Positions 23,093 through 34,924 of a stretch of DNA of 64,000 nt are shown here, piece after piece. Source of the stretch: Nephrocerus scutellatus. Lineage: Eukaryota > Arthropoda > Insecta > Diptera > Pipunculidae. Where the stretch lies: the NCBI GenBank assembly GCA_947095585.1, contig OX352765.1, forward strand, positions 79,473,375 through 79,537,374. Direction: 5' to 3'. The notes under the pieces were generated by a model. That model saw nothing but the letters and a program-made list of their open reading frames with translations, had not been told where the DNA came from and ran no database searches. Every line of letters begins with the position of its first letter. Position 1 is the stretch's first letter. The translations under genes were made by a program, and so were the position numbers.

Positions 23093-25344
23093 GATTGATA
23101 AATCTAAAATTGAACGAACGAAATTCTAACCAAAATGTTGGCTTTGGCCAGAAATGTTAAATTGGAGCCATTCAATTAAAAGTCCATTAAAAGAACCATC
23201 TGTTTCTGTTTCTCTTAAAAGCATAAGTGATGCTTTCGCATTGCCATGACATCAATCGAATTCGTAATCACAATCTGAGTCTGAAAATAACAACCGCTCA
23301 CTTAGTCACACAGTACACAGTGGGTGCCTAATAGACCGCCCGAAACAAAGCGTACAAAATTGACCGAACAATTTGGAACAAATTCAATTGAAATGTGTTG
23401 AGGATTTTTGGTCGCTCGAATCAAAAGCAAGCCTGAGAAGTAAACGCATCGTGACCGAGCAAATCGTCAGATCAGCAAAGCTCCTTCTCCCAGCTTAGTG
23501 GTAATGGCACCCAATTCGTATTAAGTGGATTTCTACACAGCAATGTAACAACTAGTGTTGTTTGGCTATTTACTGATACACACATCCACGCAAAGATCCA
23601 ATTATCGTCATAAGCCTACATTTCAGCTTATTTGCAAAGAGGAAGCTCTGTATGTGCAAGTATTATGTGGGTACACGTATCCACTTGCTCTGACGAACCG
23701 GACCACACAAGAAAAAGCATACAAGCATGCACAGCTATGTTGATGATGCCCAACCTATTTTTGTGGCAAAGGCACAATGTTTTCCAATTGCAATTACCCA
23801 ACTCAATTGGAGTTCTCGCTGTGCAAGAGATGATTTTTCCTCATCGTTGCAATTGCAGGATATTTCCTTTGACCTAACTAACGTCTTTCTGTTAGAGATG
23901 CAATTGCATTTGATTGCAAAAAAAAAAACTAAACTATGCACAGAGCACATCCAGCACTGTGGGGCAAACAAGGTATGAGTGTAAATTCTAAGTCGTACAA
24001 GTATCAACATAATTAATATCGAATATCCTAAAAGTATACTAATGATTTGGAGTGATGGTTTGTGTCTAAAATATCGCGTTTTGTGCCTCTAGTAGATACG
24101 CATTTGAGAATCGTTTACTTTGTAAGAAATAGAGGTCATCCTATAAACGAGTTCACTATGTCCCTAACTAAAACTGTGAATTTTAACAGAGACACAAACA
24201 TAAAACGACATTAAATTGAATAATACACACTAGGGTCCTGTTTATTCCTATAACGGGCTGCACCCATACTCGTCAGAACATAACTTTTTTTTTAAGTTTT
24301 AACCACAGATAACATAACTTATCATCTTTCGTTTAACGATCAAGCTAAGCAACGTCAAAAGGACACTCCGCATCTGTGATTTAATCACAATGTTGTCTGT
24401 GTTTAATAATAGCATGGCCGTAGCAAAATATTGGAATACTGGCTAATCCGACAGACGTTGAGCTGTCCAAATTTCGATAAATTTGTTTGTGATCGTTTTG
24501 TGAATTTGTGAAGAGTTATTTGAAATGTTAAATCAAAGTAAAATTGTGAAAGAAGCGTCAACCAAATGGTTTAGTTTGTGATATTAAATTTGAAATCACA
24601 ATGAATCTCAGTGTGTTTTATTTACATTTCGATTTCGATTTCAATGTCATAGCAAACCAACCGAAACAAAGCATTTGTTTATTTTGATTGTTTGCTTGAA
24701 CATCACTATATCATTCATTGCAATACTTTATGATACACCGCACATTTTAAAAAAACTATTAATTTTAAATTCTCTATATTAAGTTACAATGAATATAATT
24801 TAGAAGAAATGTTATCTCTAGAAATCTTTAAGAATCTAAATGTTAATAGTACCAAAGTTGCTAAAAAAAGGAAATAGTTTATATTTCACTACTAATCTAA
24901 TACTTTTAACATCTGGAATTTTAATTGTAATCCTAATAACATATAAAAAATAAAGTAATTCCGCAAGAGCAAAAAGATACAAACAAAAAAGAAATAAACT
25001 TAGAAAATGTAGCAGAACACTTCAAAGCATCAAATGAGGACGTTTGAGTTAAGCGGCTGAGGAGTTAACACATTATAAGTTAGGTAACTTAAGAATCGAC
25101 AAATGACAGGTAAATGCTAACAACGCGTCTTGGTCACTTCCCGTATGAACCAATTTCGTAAACAACGTCGGCGCGTGGAAAGAAAAGCTTAGATAAGATA
25201 TTTTTAGCAGTATATTAAGCTTACATTAAGATCTTAGATTTAATTTGATATTCATTATATTTTGGACAAATAAAGTGAACGGTTGTTGTTAAGTCCGCAA
25301 TCTATATTTTTTAACAAATCAAACCTAAAAAAGTTCAACTTAAA
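23093..25344. other. Non-coding spacer
   Basis: No gene recognised. The open frames at 23555-24010 overlap on both strands and in different phases, with no domain. TAACCACAGATAACATAAC (24301-24319) has an imperfect inverted copy at about 24391-24409 (CAATGTTGTCTGTGTTTAA), a possible stem of about 19 bp around a 70-base loop. 24700-25010 is very AT-rich. Confidence 0.5.
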
Positions 25345-25862
25345 CAAGGCTTTTATTAGCCCTAAACTTGAGTTCAATTGCCATATCTGGTCTGGTGCTC
25401 CTAAAACTACTTTGCATCAGCTAGACGGAATTCAAAACCGCGCGATTAAACTTATCGGTGACGCAAATATAGCGAAATCAATAGATTTGCTCAAACACCA
25501 CAGGAATGTTTCTTGCTTGTCACTGTTTTATCGCTTCTTCTACCAGCAGTGTTCAAGAGAAATTGCCAGCTGCATGCCACCTCTCCTTGAATTCAAACGC
25601 AATAATCGTGGCGCTCTAAATGACCCTCAAGTCCATCTTCTGATGTACAGTTCAGGAATTCGTTCTTCAGCCGTACAATACGTATGTGGAATGCTCTGCC
25701 AAACTCTGTTCTCCCATATCACTATGATCCACAGGCATTCAAAACACAAGCTCATAGACATATCCTCTTTTCTCCTCCTTTTCCTTAACGCCCACGCTGT
25801 GCCAAGAATATAGCCGAGCATTATAAGGGTGCGAACCCCTTTACGCGTGTGCGAATAATAAA
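25345..25862 (+). mobile_element. Family B LINE 3' end
   Basis: A single open frame encodes the C-terminal end of family B ORF2: AFISPKLEFNCHIWSGAP (about 25349-25402), LHQLDGIQNRAIKLIGD (25413-25463), SIDLLKHHRNVSCLSLFYRF (25479-25538) and CSREIASCMPPLLEF (25552-25596). The stop is at 25811-25813. The 3' UTR contains AAGGGTGCGAACCCCTTT (25825-25842), which can pair as a hairpin, and ends with AATAATAAAAAGAAATG at 25854-25870. It is 5' truncated just after the RT thumb. The frame is open over 176 codons, so this piece is younger or luckier than most. It directly precedes a family A copy. Confidence 0.87.
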
Positions 25863-25918
25863 AAGAAATGCAAATTAACGGCCAATTGTTGCATAGGGAA
25901 TTTCGTGGATGCAATCTT

Positions 25919-27270
25919 ACCACATTACACCAAGCAATTCATGAAATAATAGTGCAAGTATGGGAAGAAGAAGTTATGCCAGAAGACTGGCGAAGAGGCA
26001 TCCTGTGCTCCATACATAAGAAGGGAGATATCACAAAATGCAGCAATTATCGTGGTCTAACGTTGTTGAGAACCGCTTATACGATTTTCTCCTCTATCCT
26101 TCAAAACAGGATAGCCCCATACGCTAAAGTCATCATTGATCCATATCAGTGTGGCTTCATCCCAGGCAAATCAACACTGATCAGATTTACACCCTAAGGC
26201 AGGTGATGGAAAAATGTCTAGAGTTTCAAAACTCACTACACCATCTTTTTATAGACTTTAAAGCCGCCTATGATAGCATAAACTCTATAAAGCCATGAAA
26301 GAATTCGACATCCCAAATAAACTGACACGACTATGTAGGTTGACCATGACCAATGTTATAAGCCAAGTAAAATTATCCGGATCACTATCAAGCCCATTCA
26401 ACATCTATAACGGGCTCCGACAAGGGGATGGACTGGCCTCTTCAACCTGGCGTTGGAAAGAGTGATCCGAGACTCTGACGTAACGGTGAGAGGAACAATC
26501 CTCTATAAGTCCATTCAGATATTGGCTTACGCAGACGTTATTGACATCGTTGGTAGAAACCAAAGAGCTGTACAAGAAGCTTTCATCCAGATAGAGCAGG
26601 CGGCACGAAATCTGGGACTGCACATAAATGAGAGTAAAACAAAGTACATGGTGGCCACGTCTGCGAGTAGAAGATCCAACATTGGTCCCTCAATTCAGAT
26701 AGTGGAGCGCGAATTTGAAGTAGTAACTATCTCGGGTCAACTGTAACAGCCGATAACAGCTCAATACGCGCACGTTTGCTTAAAGCCAACAAAGCCTACT
26801 ATAGCCTGTCAAGACTCTTCAAATCCACTTAACCATAACATCCAAGCTGCTGATATATAAGACAATGGTCATACCACTACTTACATATGGATCCGAGACT
26901 TGGGTGCTTAGCAAAAAGCATTCTGACCTCTTAGGATTCCGGAGACTCTATAATGATGAGATATACGAGCGTTACCGCGATGATGACATAGTGAAGAAAA
27001 TTAAGCTCGGTAGGCTCCGGTGGGCAGGACACCTAGCTCGCATGAGCGAAGAGGATCCTGCTCGGAAAGTCCTTTGCGGTAGGATTTATGGTACACGACA
27101 GCGAGGGCGGCCAAGCCTACGCTGGAAGGATGGCGTAGACCAGGACACCCAGAGTTTAGGGATGCCAAACTGGATAACATCGGCTCGAAATCGGGACCGG
27201 TGGAGAGACTTTTTGCGGGAGGCCAGGACCGGACCCCGGTTGTAGAGCCAAATATGATGATGATGATGAA
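25919..27270 (+). mobile_element. Family A LINE copy, RT to 3' tail, comparatively well preserved
   Basis: It starts at CCACATTACACCAAGC (25919) inside the RT fingers. Motifs in order: EIIVQVWEEEVMPEDWRRG, GFIPGKS (26152-26173), FIDFKAAYDSI (26248-26278), GLRQGDGLA (26410-26440), and LAYADVIDIVG (about 26523-26555), where the second catalytic aspartate is valine. A 126-codon open stretch at 26865-27245 gives the C-terminal block: LTYGSETWVLSKK, then (after loss of the AAFERKVLRRIV segment) GRLRWAGHLARMSEEDPA, GRPSLRWKDGVDQD and WRDFLREARTGPRL. The tail is CCAAATATGATGATGATGATGA (27249-27270). Small deletions and the YADD change make it inactive. Confidence 0.9.
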
Positions 27271-27424
27271 TCTTACCACTTCACTTCAGTGTATATTCAG
27301 CTTGGAAAGGACTTACCCAGAAGGACCTAATTTTGTGAGTGGACACATGACTATGATGTGGTTGTCTAATATTCTAATATTCTGTGCCAATCCTTTAATT
27401 CGCGCAAGCATTAAGACCCCTTAA

Positions 27425-27830
27425 GGACCTTCAAAAAACCATTATGCTATCCAAAAAATATCAAATTGGCCCTAAGACTCTCAAAAGACGTCAAAAAGAC
27501 CAACAAAAAATACTTAAAAAAAACCACCAAAAGACACCGAAAGATCCCAAAATATCCTGAAAAGACCCCCTTAAATGACCTTCAGAAGACTCTCAAAAGA
27601 TCCTCAAATGACCCCAAAAGACCTTCAAAAGACCCTCAAAAGATCCACAAAAGACCTTCAAAAGACCCCCAAAAGACCCAAAAAGACCCTAAAAAGGTCC
27701 TCAAAAGTCCTCCAAAGACCCAAAAAGACCCTCAAAAGGTCCTCAAAAGTCCTCAAAAGTCCTCCAAAGACCACCCCAAAGACCCTAAAAAGACCCTCAA
27801 AGGACACCGAAAAGAACCCCACTATCCCAA
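27425..27830 (+). repeat. Degenerate AAAGACC-type tandem repeat
   Basis: Irregular units such as CTCAAAAGACC, CCCAAAAGACCC and CTCAAAAGTCCTCCAAAGACC fill the block. The + strand is nearly all A and C with single G or T, so there is strong strand asymmetry. It yields a Lys- and Pro-rich open frame (27466-27903) that is an artefact of the repeat. The same kind of repeat fills 32105-32715. Downstream it runs into the short-element module at 27880. Confidence 0.85.
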
Positions 27831-27879
27831 CAACGAATATAACGTAGTTCCCTTTGTTTCTCTCTCTGGCCAAATTTTT

Positions 27880-28270
27880 TTTATTTTAAATTCTCTACTT
27901 TAACTTTGCTTACCCGTGGCTGGCTGGCTGGGAGGTAGAATCCAGTGATAAATTTTTAAACCCACTTCAGATTTTATTAAAACTTTGCATTCTTGTGTAT
28001 ATCCCATGACAAGACTTTCTATTGAAATTCTTTCTATTGATTGGGCCGCGGGATCGGGGCTCCCATACAATATTTTTTCCCATATAGTGGCATCAGATCA
28101 TGTCATACTAAAGTAACTGCGCAGCGCTGCTTTGCTTTACGATTGGAATTGTTTTGTTGTTGGGTTGTAGTGCCCCGCATGTGTTTTTATTTTTCAGCAT
28201 TTATAGTGGATTTCAGTACATGTACTTTTGGTTATTACAAGAATTTACATGAAAAATTCAAATTCAATTC
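27880..28270 (+). mobile_element. Short element with one 120-bp unit
   Basis: The left module AAATTCTCTACTTTAACTTT with ACCCGTGGCTGGCTGG (27887-27927) matches 12.98-13.02 kb. One core unit follows (CAGATTTTATTAAAACTTTG at 27967, GACAAGACTTTCTATTGAAA, GGGGCTCCCATACAAT at 28057). GAATTTACATGAAAAATTC (28241-28259) at the right recurs at 40.56 and 54.88 kb. No coding sequence. Confidence 0.65.
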
Positions 28271-29929
28271 GTTTCACAGTAGGAAGTCTTAAAACGCTTC
28301 AACCCTGAAATTTTACTCCCATTGCACGCAAAAATGTTTTACCATTCAAAGTCGCTTGGGCAGGAATTATGCCTCTCCTTAGCCGCGCATCTTACTGTAT
28401 TTGCTCCACTGCGATAGGATGAAATCGAAATTCCTATGCGGCCTCTGGTAGAGATTCCCAAAAATAAATTGCACCCAAAAAATTCAGAGTAGCCAATGGA
28501 CCAGTAGAGTCGGACGGCTACTGTTCGATTTTAAAGGATCATTGCCTTGTGAACATGAAACAGCGTCAGACACACAAAGCAGCAAATGCTGAGTACACGT
28601 AGCTTTATAAAATGCTCCTTTGCACTTATGCAGTTTCTGTTATCGGAAATGTGCAGTTGCACACCGCTAAAAGGATAATCTGAAATACCTCACATTGGTA
28701 ATTTCTGTTCGGCTGTGTGTGTGTGTGTGTTCGTTCATGCATCAGTAAAACGATGCGGAACGACAATTGCTGATTATTATGATCACCGTTTGACAATATC
28801 TCCATAAAATTACAATGAATTTAATCTAAAAGGAAGGATCTCGCGCAATGGTGGAAAGTCATAAAATCAAATAGGAACCCATGTGAAACTCCTTTTCCTT
28901 TCACCTGGAGGAATTCAGCACCAGGATAGCTATTACGTGCTTGTGTGTGAGCAACGGTTTTGTGGTGCATTTATTGCGGGTATTGAATGAATGTAATGTC
29001 CCGCCTTAACGGTCGCTTAACCTTATATTGATACGAAGGGATTTCTTTTGTCGTTCTCAAGGTCTAGGAAAAAAAAAATTATTCCTATATAGAGCAATTT
29101 CAAGGATGATTATCTCTTACAAGGTTTACCCAGCTTCAAGAAATGTAAACTTCTGAGTGTAGTACCTCTCTGCAGATCAATTGAAGAAAGGATGTGATTT
29201 AATTTTTTTCAACCCCTTTGTATCATCCAGGTATGCGGTTCAGCGAATAAGAAAAACCATCAGTAATTACTTTCAACTCAAATTGGTATTATCGGGACCA
29301 GCATCTGCGAAGGTATTACGACGATCGATTGATCGTAGATCGTCAATTTAATTTGATTTGTGTTTAGATTTATTTTTTATTTATTTTTGTGTTTTATTTG
29401 GGATTCACTGGAAGATATGATTCTTGTTGATCGAGTTAACGAAACGGAAAGCGATTAAATGTTTTTATATGGAGCCGGCTAGTACAATGACAGTGAATCG
29501 ATTTATTCGAAGGACTTTCATGTGGATCAAATTATTCCACTCCTGCAGTTACTGATAATGATAATAAGTAGATCGGTTGAGCGGATATTTGTTTAAGAAG
29601 ATTAAGGAATGTTTTTCCTTTCATGATCTGAAAGGATTTGAAATTTTACGTGATATCAGAAAAACTCTTTACTTCGAGAGCAATATAAATCGCTTAATCA
29701 ATATAAGTTGCTGTCCTTAGAAGCAATGTTAAGAACTAAAATAAGAATCTTTTGACATTTTGAAAATTTCTTATAAATTCACTTAAGCGAAAATACAGCG
29801 CTCTATTAAACAAAATCATTGAAGAGGAGGACAAGCTATATTGTTCGGTATGATAAAGCAAAAATTATTGTATGGTCTTTTGAAATGAAGAGGTTTTAGG
29901 AGATGAATATAAGGTCATGTGGTAGCCAG
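28271..29929. other. Non-coding spacer with GT microsatellite
   Basis: No coding similarity or shared repeat is recognised. A (GT)n microsatellite lies at 28713-28731. TTTTTTATTTATTTTTGTGTTTTATTTG at 29373-29400 is a simple T-rich stretch. Confidence 0.55.
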
Positions 29930-30955
29930 CGATCGCCTCCTAATATGTGAGTAGAACTTCAAAAATCCATCAGAGATTTTGGTATCATCAAAAAAACTGA
30001 TACTACTATGTAGGTTTTCATGATAAAGTCCAAATAAAATGATTCAGATAACTGTCAAGACTGAGTGCCGTCGCTCAGTGGATAAGTGCATGGATACTGA
30101 GCAGGAGGTTCGTGATTCGCAGTACCACCCAGTACCACCAAAAGTATTTTTCACAATGTACCACCTATCCCGAATGCCGGACAACTGTCTGAAAGTAATA
30201 ACTTTTCACGGAAAGCTACTCTATTCGCCGTTCGGTTACGGCATTAAATTGTAGGCTCCGAGGTTGGACTAGCCTGAGTCTTCTTAACCTTGAAGAAGTC
30301 CTGAAGAAAGTTAAACAAAACTAACATAACAAAAGCTCTAAAATAAACTTCCAAATCAAACGAAAGGAATGGAATCTGGGGCTTCACTTAAATAAGAGTC
30401 ACACAATCACCAAACACGTCTGCGAGCAGAAGATCTAACATTGGTTCCTCAGTGAAGATAGATTGTGGAATGCGAAATTATAGTAGTGCAGTTCTTTAAC
30501 TATCTCGAATCAATAATTGTAGCAGTCTGTAACACCAAGGAGCCAGTGATATCCGCATGGTAGTTTAAAGTCATCAAAGTTAGATAGCATTACATTCAAG
30601 ACAATGGTCATACGAGTACTAACAAATTATCCTAGAATTTGATGGTTAGCAAATAGCACTTTGACCTGTTAGCCATGTTTAAGAGGAATCTCTTATTGAG
30701 AATTATTGTTCCAGTATGTTAATAAAGACTATACCGCGATAATCGTAAAGATAATCAAGTTCGTTAAACTACGGCTTGCTTTCACAAATCAAGAGGATTT
30801 GGTTCGGAAAGTCTTTTGCGAAAAAATGAATGGGATACGAAAGCGAGGAAGGCTAAACTTATGCTGAAAGGATGGCTTAGGCCTGAGTTTAGGAATGTCA
30901 AACTGAATAACATCTACTCGAAATCAGGCTCCAGTTCTAAAGTGACATTATGATG
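29930..30955 (+). mobile_element. Family A LINE copy, highly diverged, with nested SINE
   Basis: The family A sequence is recognisable at nucleotide level from GAGTAGAACTT (29948) through CTACTATGTAGG (30002-30013). It is interrupted at 30057-30254 by a tRNA-headed insertion, and resumes with CTCCGAGGTTGGACTAGCC (30256-30274), which corresponds to the RQGDGLA region. Further matches are GCTTCACTTAAATAAGAGT (30382) and ACGTCTGCGAGCAGAAGATC (30416), the tail being near CATTATGATGATAA (30946-30959). The divergence from the other copies is the greatest seen for family A, with no frame left. It is an old copy. Confidence 0.75.
30057..30254 (+). mobile_element. tRNA-derived SINE-like element, nested
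   Basis: A tRNA-like head carries an A-box-like TCGCTCAGTGG (30070-30080) and a B-box-like GGTTCGTGATTCG (30107-30119), in the order and spacing of an RNA polymerase III promoter. The body contains CGAATGCCGGACAAC (30171-30185), AGTAATAACTTTTCACGG and GCCGTTCGGTTACGGC (30228-30243), ending with a TTAAATTGTAGG block. The element at 41795-42015 has the same architecture and related body words. It sits inside the family A copy, replacing a short piece of it. That it is a SINE is inferred. Confidence 0.62.
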
Positions 30956-31228
30956 ATAACAGAGCATGCTGCAACCAATATCTATTTTCAGCATTAGTCT
31001 GCGTTTATGGTAAAGCAGCGAGAAGCGACAAATGCAGTGCTGCAAGCGAGTGCAAAATATTAATTTTTAAAAAATAATTTAAAAAAAGTGGGTATGTGTA
31101 CTTTATTAAATCAGATCAATGGAATGTTATCGAACGACTCGATATATAACAAAGCAGCATGTTTGAATTCGCTACGCAACAAAATCTCACAACTGGATAA
31201 TTAAGAATGCTATATAATACAAAATACT

Positions 31229-32104
31229 GTTTGAGTACGTGGCGATGCGCGGGGGTAAAATTTTACATAAAGATCGCCCCCACATCTCTTCAACCCCCTC
31301 CCATAGAGGTTATTTACCATCACTATAATGCACGTTATTGCGGGGTTGTGAAATTTGACACAAATATTACACGGCATTCCATCTCACCAACACTCCTTTC
31401 CCCTAGAGGTGTCTAACAAAAACTATTCACCTCAACGACCCCGAAAACTAGAGACTCGACACTAATAACGGTAACCCACTCACCACGGTTATCACCCCTT
31501 CCCATAGAGGTGTCTTACTATCACTATTCACCTGAGCGACGCAGAAAACTATAGAATTAACTGTAAAATCGGTCACCCCCAACCATTATTTATCGACCAC
31601 CTTCCAATAGAGGTGTATTACCATCACTATTCACCTCAGCGATCCAGAAAAGTATAGAATCGACGATAATACCTGTCACACCCTCCCCTCACAAATCGAC
31701 CACCCTTCGTAAATGTCTAGTAAGATACATTTCACCTCGGCGAACCTGAAAACTATAGAATCGACTCTAACTCACTCTCACCCCTCTTATATCGACCCCA
31801 TTCGTGTAGAGGTGTCTTACTAGCACTATTCGCTTCGGCGACCCTGAAAACTATAGAATCGACTCTAATATCGGTCACTCTCACCTCTCATATATCGACA
31901 CAGTCCCTGTAGAGGTGTCTTACCATCAGTACTCAACTCAGCGGCCCCAAAATTTAAAGAATCGAACCTAATATCGATTACCTCTTCCCAACATCGACTA
32001 AACCGCCAAATAAGTATTTAATTCCAGGTGGTAATTAATATGTATACCGAGGTTGGTTGAAATTGGTCAAGGCGTTCCATTGTTAGTTAGGAACAAACGA
32101 AGAA
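31229..32104 (+). repeat. About 101-bp tandem repeat, seven units, in short-element shell
   Basis: TAGAGGTGTCT or a variant recurs at about 31303, 31404, 31505, 31607, 31709, 31807 and 31910, a 98-103 bp period. Each unit also has a CACTATTCACCTC block, GAAAACTATAGAATCGAC and AT(A/C)TCGAC. Units are diverged (roughly 75-85% alike by eye), so the array is old. The left edge GCGATGCGCGGGGG (31241-31254), the adjoining palindrome GTAAAATTTTAC (31255-31266) and the right part GTTGGTTGAAATTGGTCAAG (32051-32070) look like the ends of the short repeat type seen at 17.1-17.7 kb. Confidence 0.85.
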
Positions 32105-32715
32105 GTCGTGAAAAGATTTCCAAAGACCCCAAAAAGACATACCAAAAGACCTCTTAAAAGACCCATGAAACACCAGCCCTCCAAACATTCCGAAAAGACC
32201 GCCAAAACTACCCTCAGTATACTCCCAAAATACAACCAAAAGAACTGCCAAAAGACCTCCTAAACGACCGCCCTAACATTCCAAAAGAACCCCAAATACC
32301 CCAAAAGAATTGGAAAGAAAAATGAATCCCAAAAGACCTCTCAAAATAGTCTCAAAAATACCTCATAAAACCCTCTAAAATAAGGGAAACCCCAAATAGT
32401 CCCACAAAATAATCTCCAAAACAAGCAACAGCAAAAGGCGTTTCAAATATTTCCAAAATAACCCAAAAGCACTCTAAAAAGACCTACAAAAAACCACCAA
32501 AAGACTCCCAGAACACTTACAAAAGACCCCCAAATACTCCAAAAAGTCTCTCAAAAGACCCCAAAAGAACCACCAGAAATCTTCCAAAATATCCCCAAAA
32601 GACCTTCTAAAGACCACCATAATACCCTCAAAAGACCCCCCAAAATACCTCCCAACGGACTGCCAAGAACCGACTTCAAAAGACCTTCGATGACTCCAAA
32701 GTACAACCAAATGTT
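32105..32715 (+). repeat. Degenerate AAAGACC-type tandem repeat, second block
   Basis: Irregular units such as CCAAAAGACC, CCCAAAATA and CTCAAAAGACC fill about 610 bp, following the 101-bp array without a gap. As at 27.4 kb, the + strand is A- and C-rich and the reverse strand gives a spurious Gly/Phe/Val-rich frame (32710-32474). The two blocks do not share a long identical stretch, so they are old or evolve fast. Confidence 0.82.
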
Positions 32716-34431
32716 GAAAACGTTTTAGTGGTTTATGTACTGGATGTTTAGTTGATCAGCACTCCGTAGGGGACAGTGAAAAATGAAATCATAATTTCGC
32801 ACTTTCGTAACACTCTCAATTTCACCCTCTACTTAATGCGACAAGAGAAATATAATTTCAATAAAATTAAATAAATAGTTTAACTACAATGAATGATGTC
32901 CACGTGAATTAATCCAGCACTCTGGTATAGGGATAGCCAATGGTTTTAATTGAATCATCACCGACCGAATTTTTAAATCGCGGAATGTATGCCTCAAAGA
33001 GAATTGCTCTTAATCACTTAAGGGAATTAATTGTTAAAGGGCGTACGGAATTAAAATAGAGAATAAATAAAAATAAATACAAAAAAATAAATGGATTCTT
33101 ATTTGAAGTCGTATTTTGCCATTTACCTTCCGTTAGTTTACGTACTTACTAGACTGTATCTTAGATTTTCGGTTTTCATTTTATCTTTATCATAATTAGG
33201 GAAACCCTTTTCATGATAGTCATTTTCGATATTCGATTTATAATAAGTAATGAAAAGACTGTTTCGAAAATAATGTCAATTTGTGGAATGAAATTATGCA
33301 GTCGAGTAGAATAGAAATTGCATTCCAATTAATTTTATCTTTTTGAACCAGAATCCATCTAGTTTTCCAGCAGATTACAGAATGTCCAATATGGTTTGGG
33401 TGTTATTTTTTTTCCAACGAAAGACTGAGTGAGATAAGACACAATACCAAATATGTGTGTGTCAGAAACTATTTTAGTGTAGGGGTTGTAATGCGTTGCT
33501 GTAAGTTCCTGCAATGCAAGCGTCGCGATAAAAATTGAATAATTTACCACAATGATGTACTTTTATCTTGAATTATCATCAATAAAAGACGACGCGACAA
33601 CGTAGTGTCTACTGAATCGAATGATTTAATAAATATCTTTAGCCAAAGTAAAATTGCAGAAGAAGGAAAAAAAAAACTCCTTAAGGACACTCCTTAAGGA
33701 AGCACCGAATAAAACAAATACAAAAGAACTTGAAGATTCTCAGGACTTCAACTTCAAGTGTGATCTTCCGTGATAGACGTGGGTGGGTGACAGCCGCCAG
33801 CGTAAGACAAGTGCTACTCTTATTCAGGTCGTCATTCGAGTCTTCCTGTTTGACTTTTTAATTTAAAAGACAAATACACACGTACAGAAGAGAAGATAGA
33901 GAAAAACCAAACGATGAGATGACACACACACACCCCAAGGTGTATTTAAATCTTCGGTTTACCTTAAGTCTCCTTGACGATAGCGACACAACAAGGAACA
34001 AAAAAGCTCAATTTCCATACTCGAAGCTTAAACTGCTGCAGCTCGGTCCTCTTCTACAAACTGCTTCGTCTGACTGTCTGTCTAGTCCCGTTTAGCAGCG
34101 GACAAAAAAAACCCGTTCATTCTTACAAGAATGTCCGTTTTGTCCTCCTTTTACTTGCTGTACTGTTTGCTTTCCATCTCAACAGAGCATAACACTGACA
34201 ATCATGAATAAGAACAATGACAGGATGAAAGGATGGAAAAACTTAGACACCAAGATGTAGATCTGTTCGTCCTTAGATGGAGGAGAATTTTATTTTTTGT
34301 TCTGAAGGTAAATGAAAACAAAAACCAATGAGAGCAGTTGTTGTGAATAGATCCTGAATGAATAAACGAAGAATGGGACACACGTCATTCATTACAAGTG
34401 CACCACGAGACACTCTAAGTGGAATTAAAAT

Positions 34432-34476
34432 AAGAAGAAGAAGAAGAAAAAGTAGAAGAAGAAGAAGAAGAAAAAG
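34432..34476. repeat. GAA microsatellite
   Basis: AAGAAGAAGAAG runs are interrupted by AAAAAGT at 34447-34454. The strand asymmetry is complete, with purines on +. Confidence 0.92.
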
Positions 34477-34909
34477 TGCAGTGTTGATTATTTAACCGGC
34501 ACACTCGTATTGGCATATGTCTCAATGTAAAGAGTATTAATATGATTGATATCCGCAATGACATAATGTTGGAAGGTCCATGTTGCACACAAATTAAAAT
34601 ACGTTTATACAGGAATCTGCTCAAGATTGGATTAAATAAAGTTTACCACTCTCTACCAAAAGTTGCAGCTTTACTGCGGCACCAACTCGTAACAAAACCA
34701 AACTGAAATTGCTAAGCCAACCAGTTTGCGGACAAGGACATGATATTAGCAAAAGTCTCATCATCAAATCCCAGGACAAACCGTTTTTATTAAATTTTAA
34801 ATAGTTTCATCCCCTACTTGGAAATGAAGCCGAGTCTATCGGAATGGCACAACAACAAGTCCTACTCCTACTGATCCATCTTCTTCTTCGCACTTCCATC
34901 ACCATCGCC

Positions 34910-34924
34910 ATCATCATCATCATC
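34910..34924. repeat. CAT microsatellite
   Basis: Five CAT units, with imperfect CATCACCATCGC units in front (34897-34909). Confidence 0.85.

Noticed and set aside
27466..27903. 145-codon Lys/Pro-rich open frame
   Set aside because: It lies wholly within the AAAGACC-type tandem repeat. Overlapping frames in other phases look the same, so it is a repeat artefact and not a gene.
30057..30130. Functional tRNA gene
   Set aside because: A- and B-box-like words are present, but the B-box carries an insertion and no complete cloverleaf can be drawn. The continuation into a repeat-like body fits a SINE. The same holds for 41795-41860.
31229..32104. CRISPR-like array
   Set aside because: Whole units of about 101 bp repeat, without unique spacers between short identical repeats; the context is eukaryotic. 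The same argument excludes the 70, 98 and 120-bp arrays.
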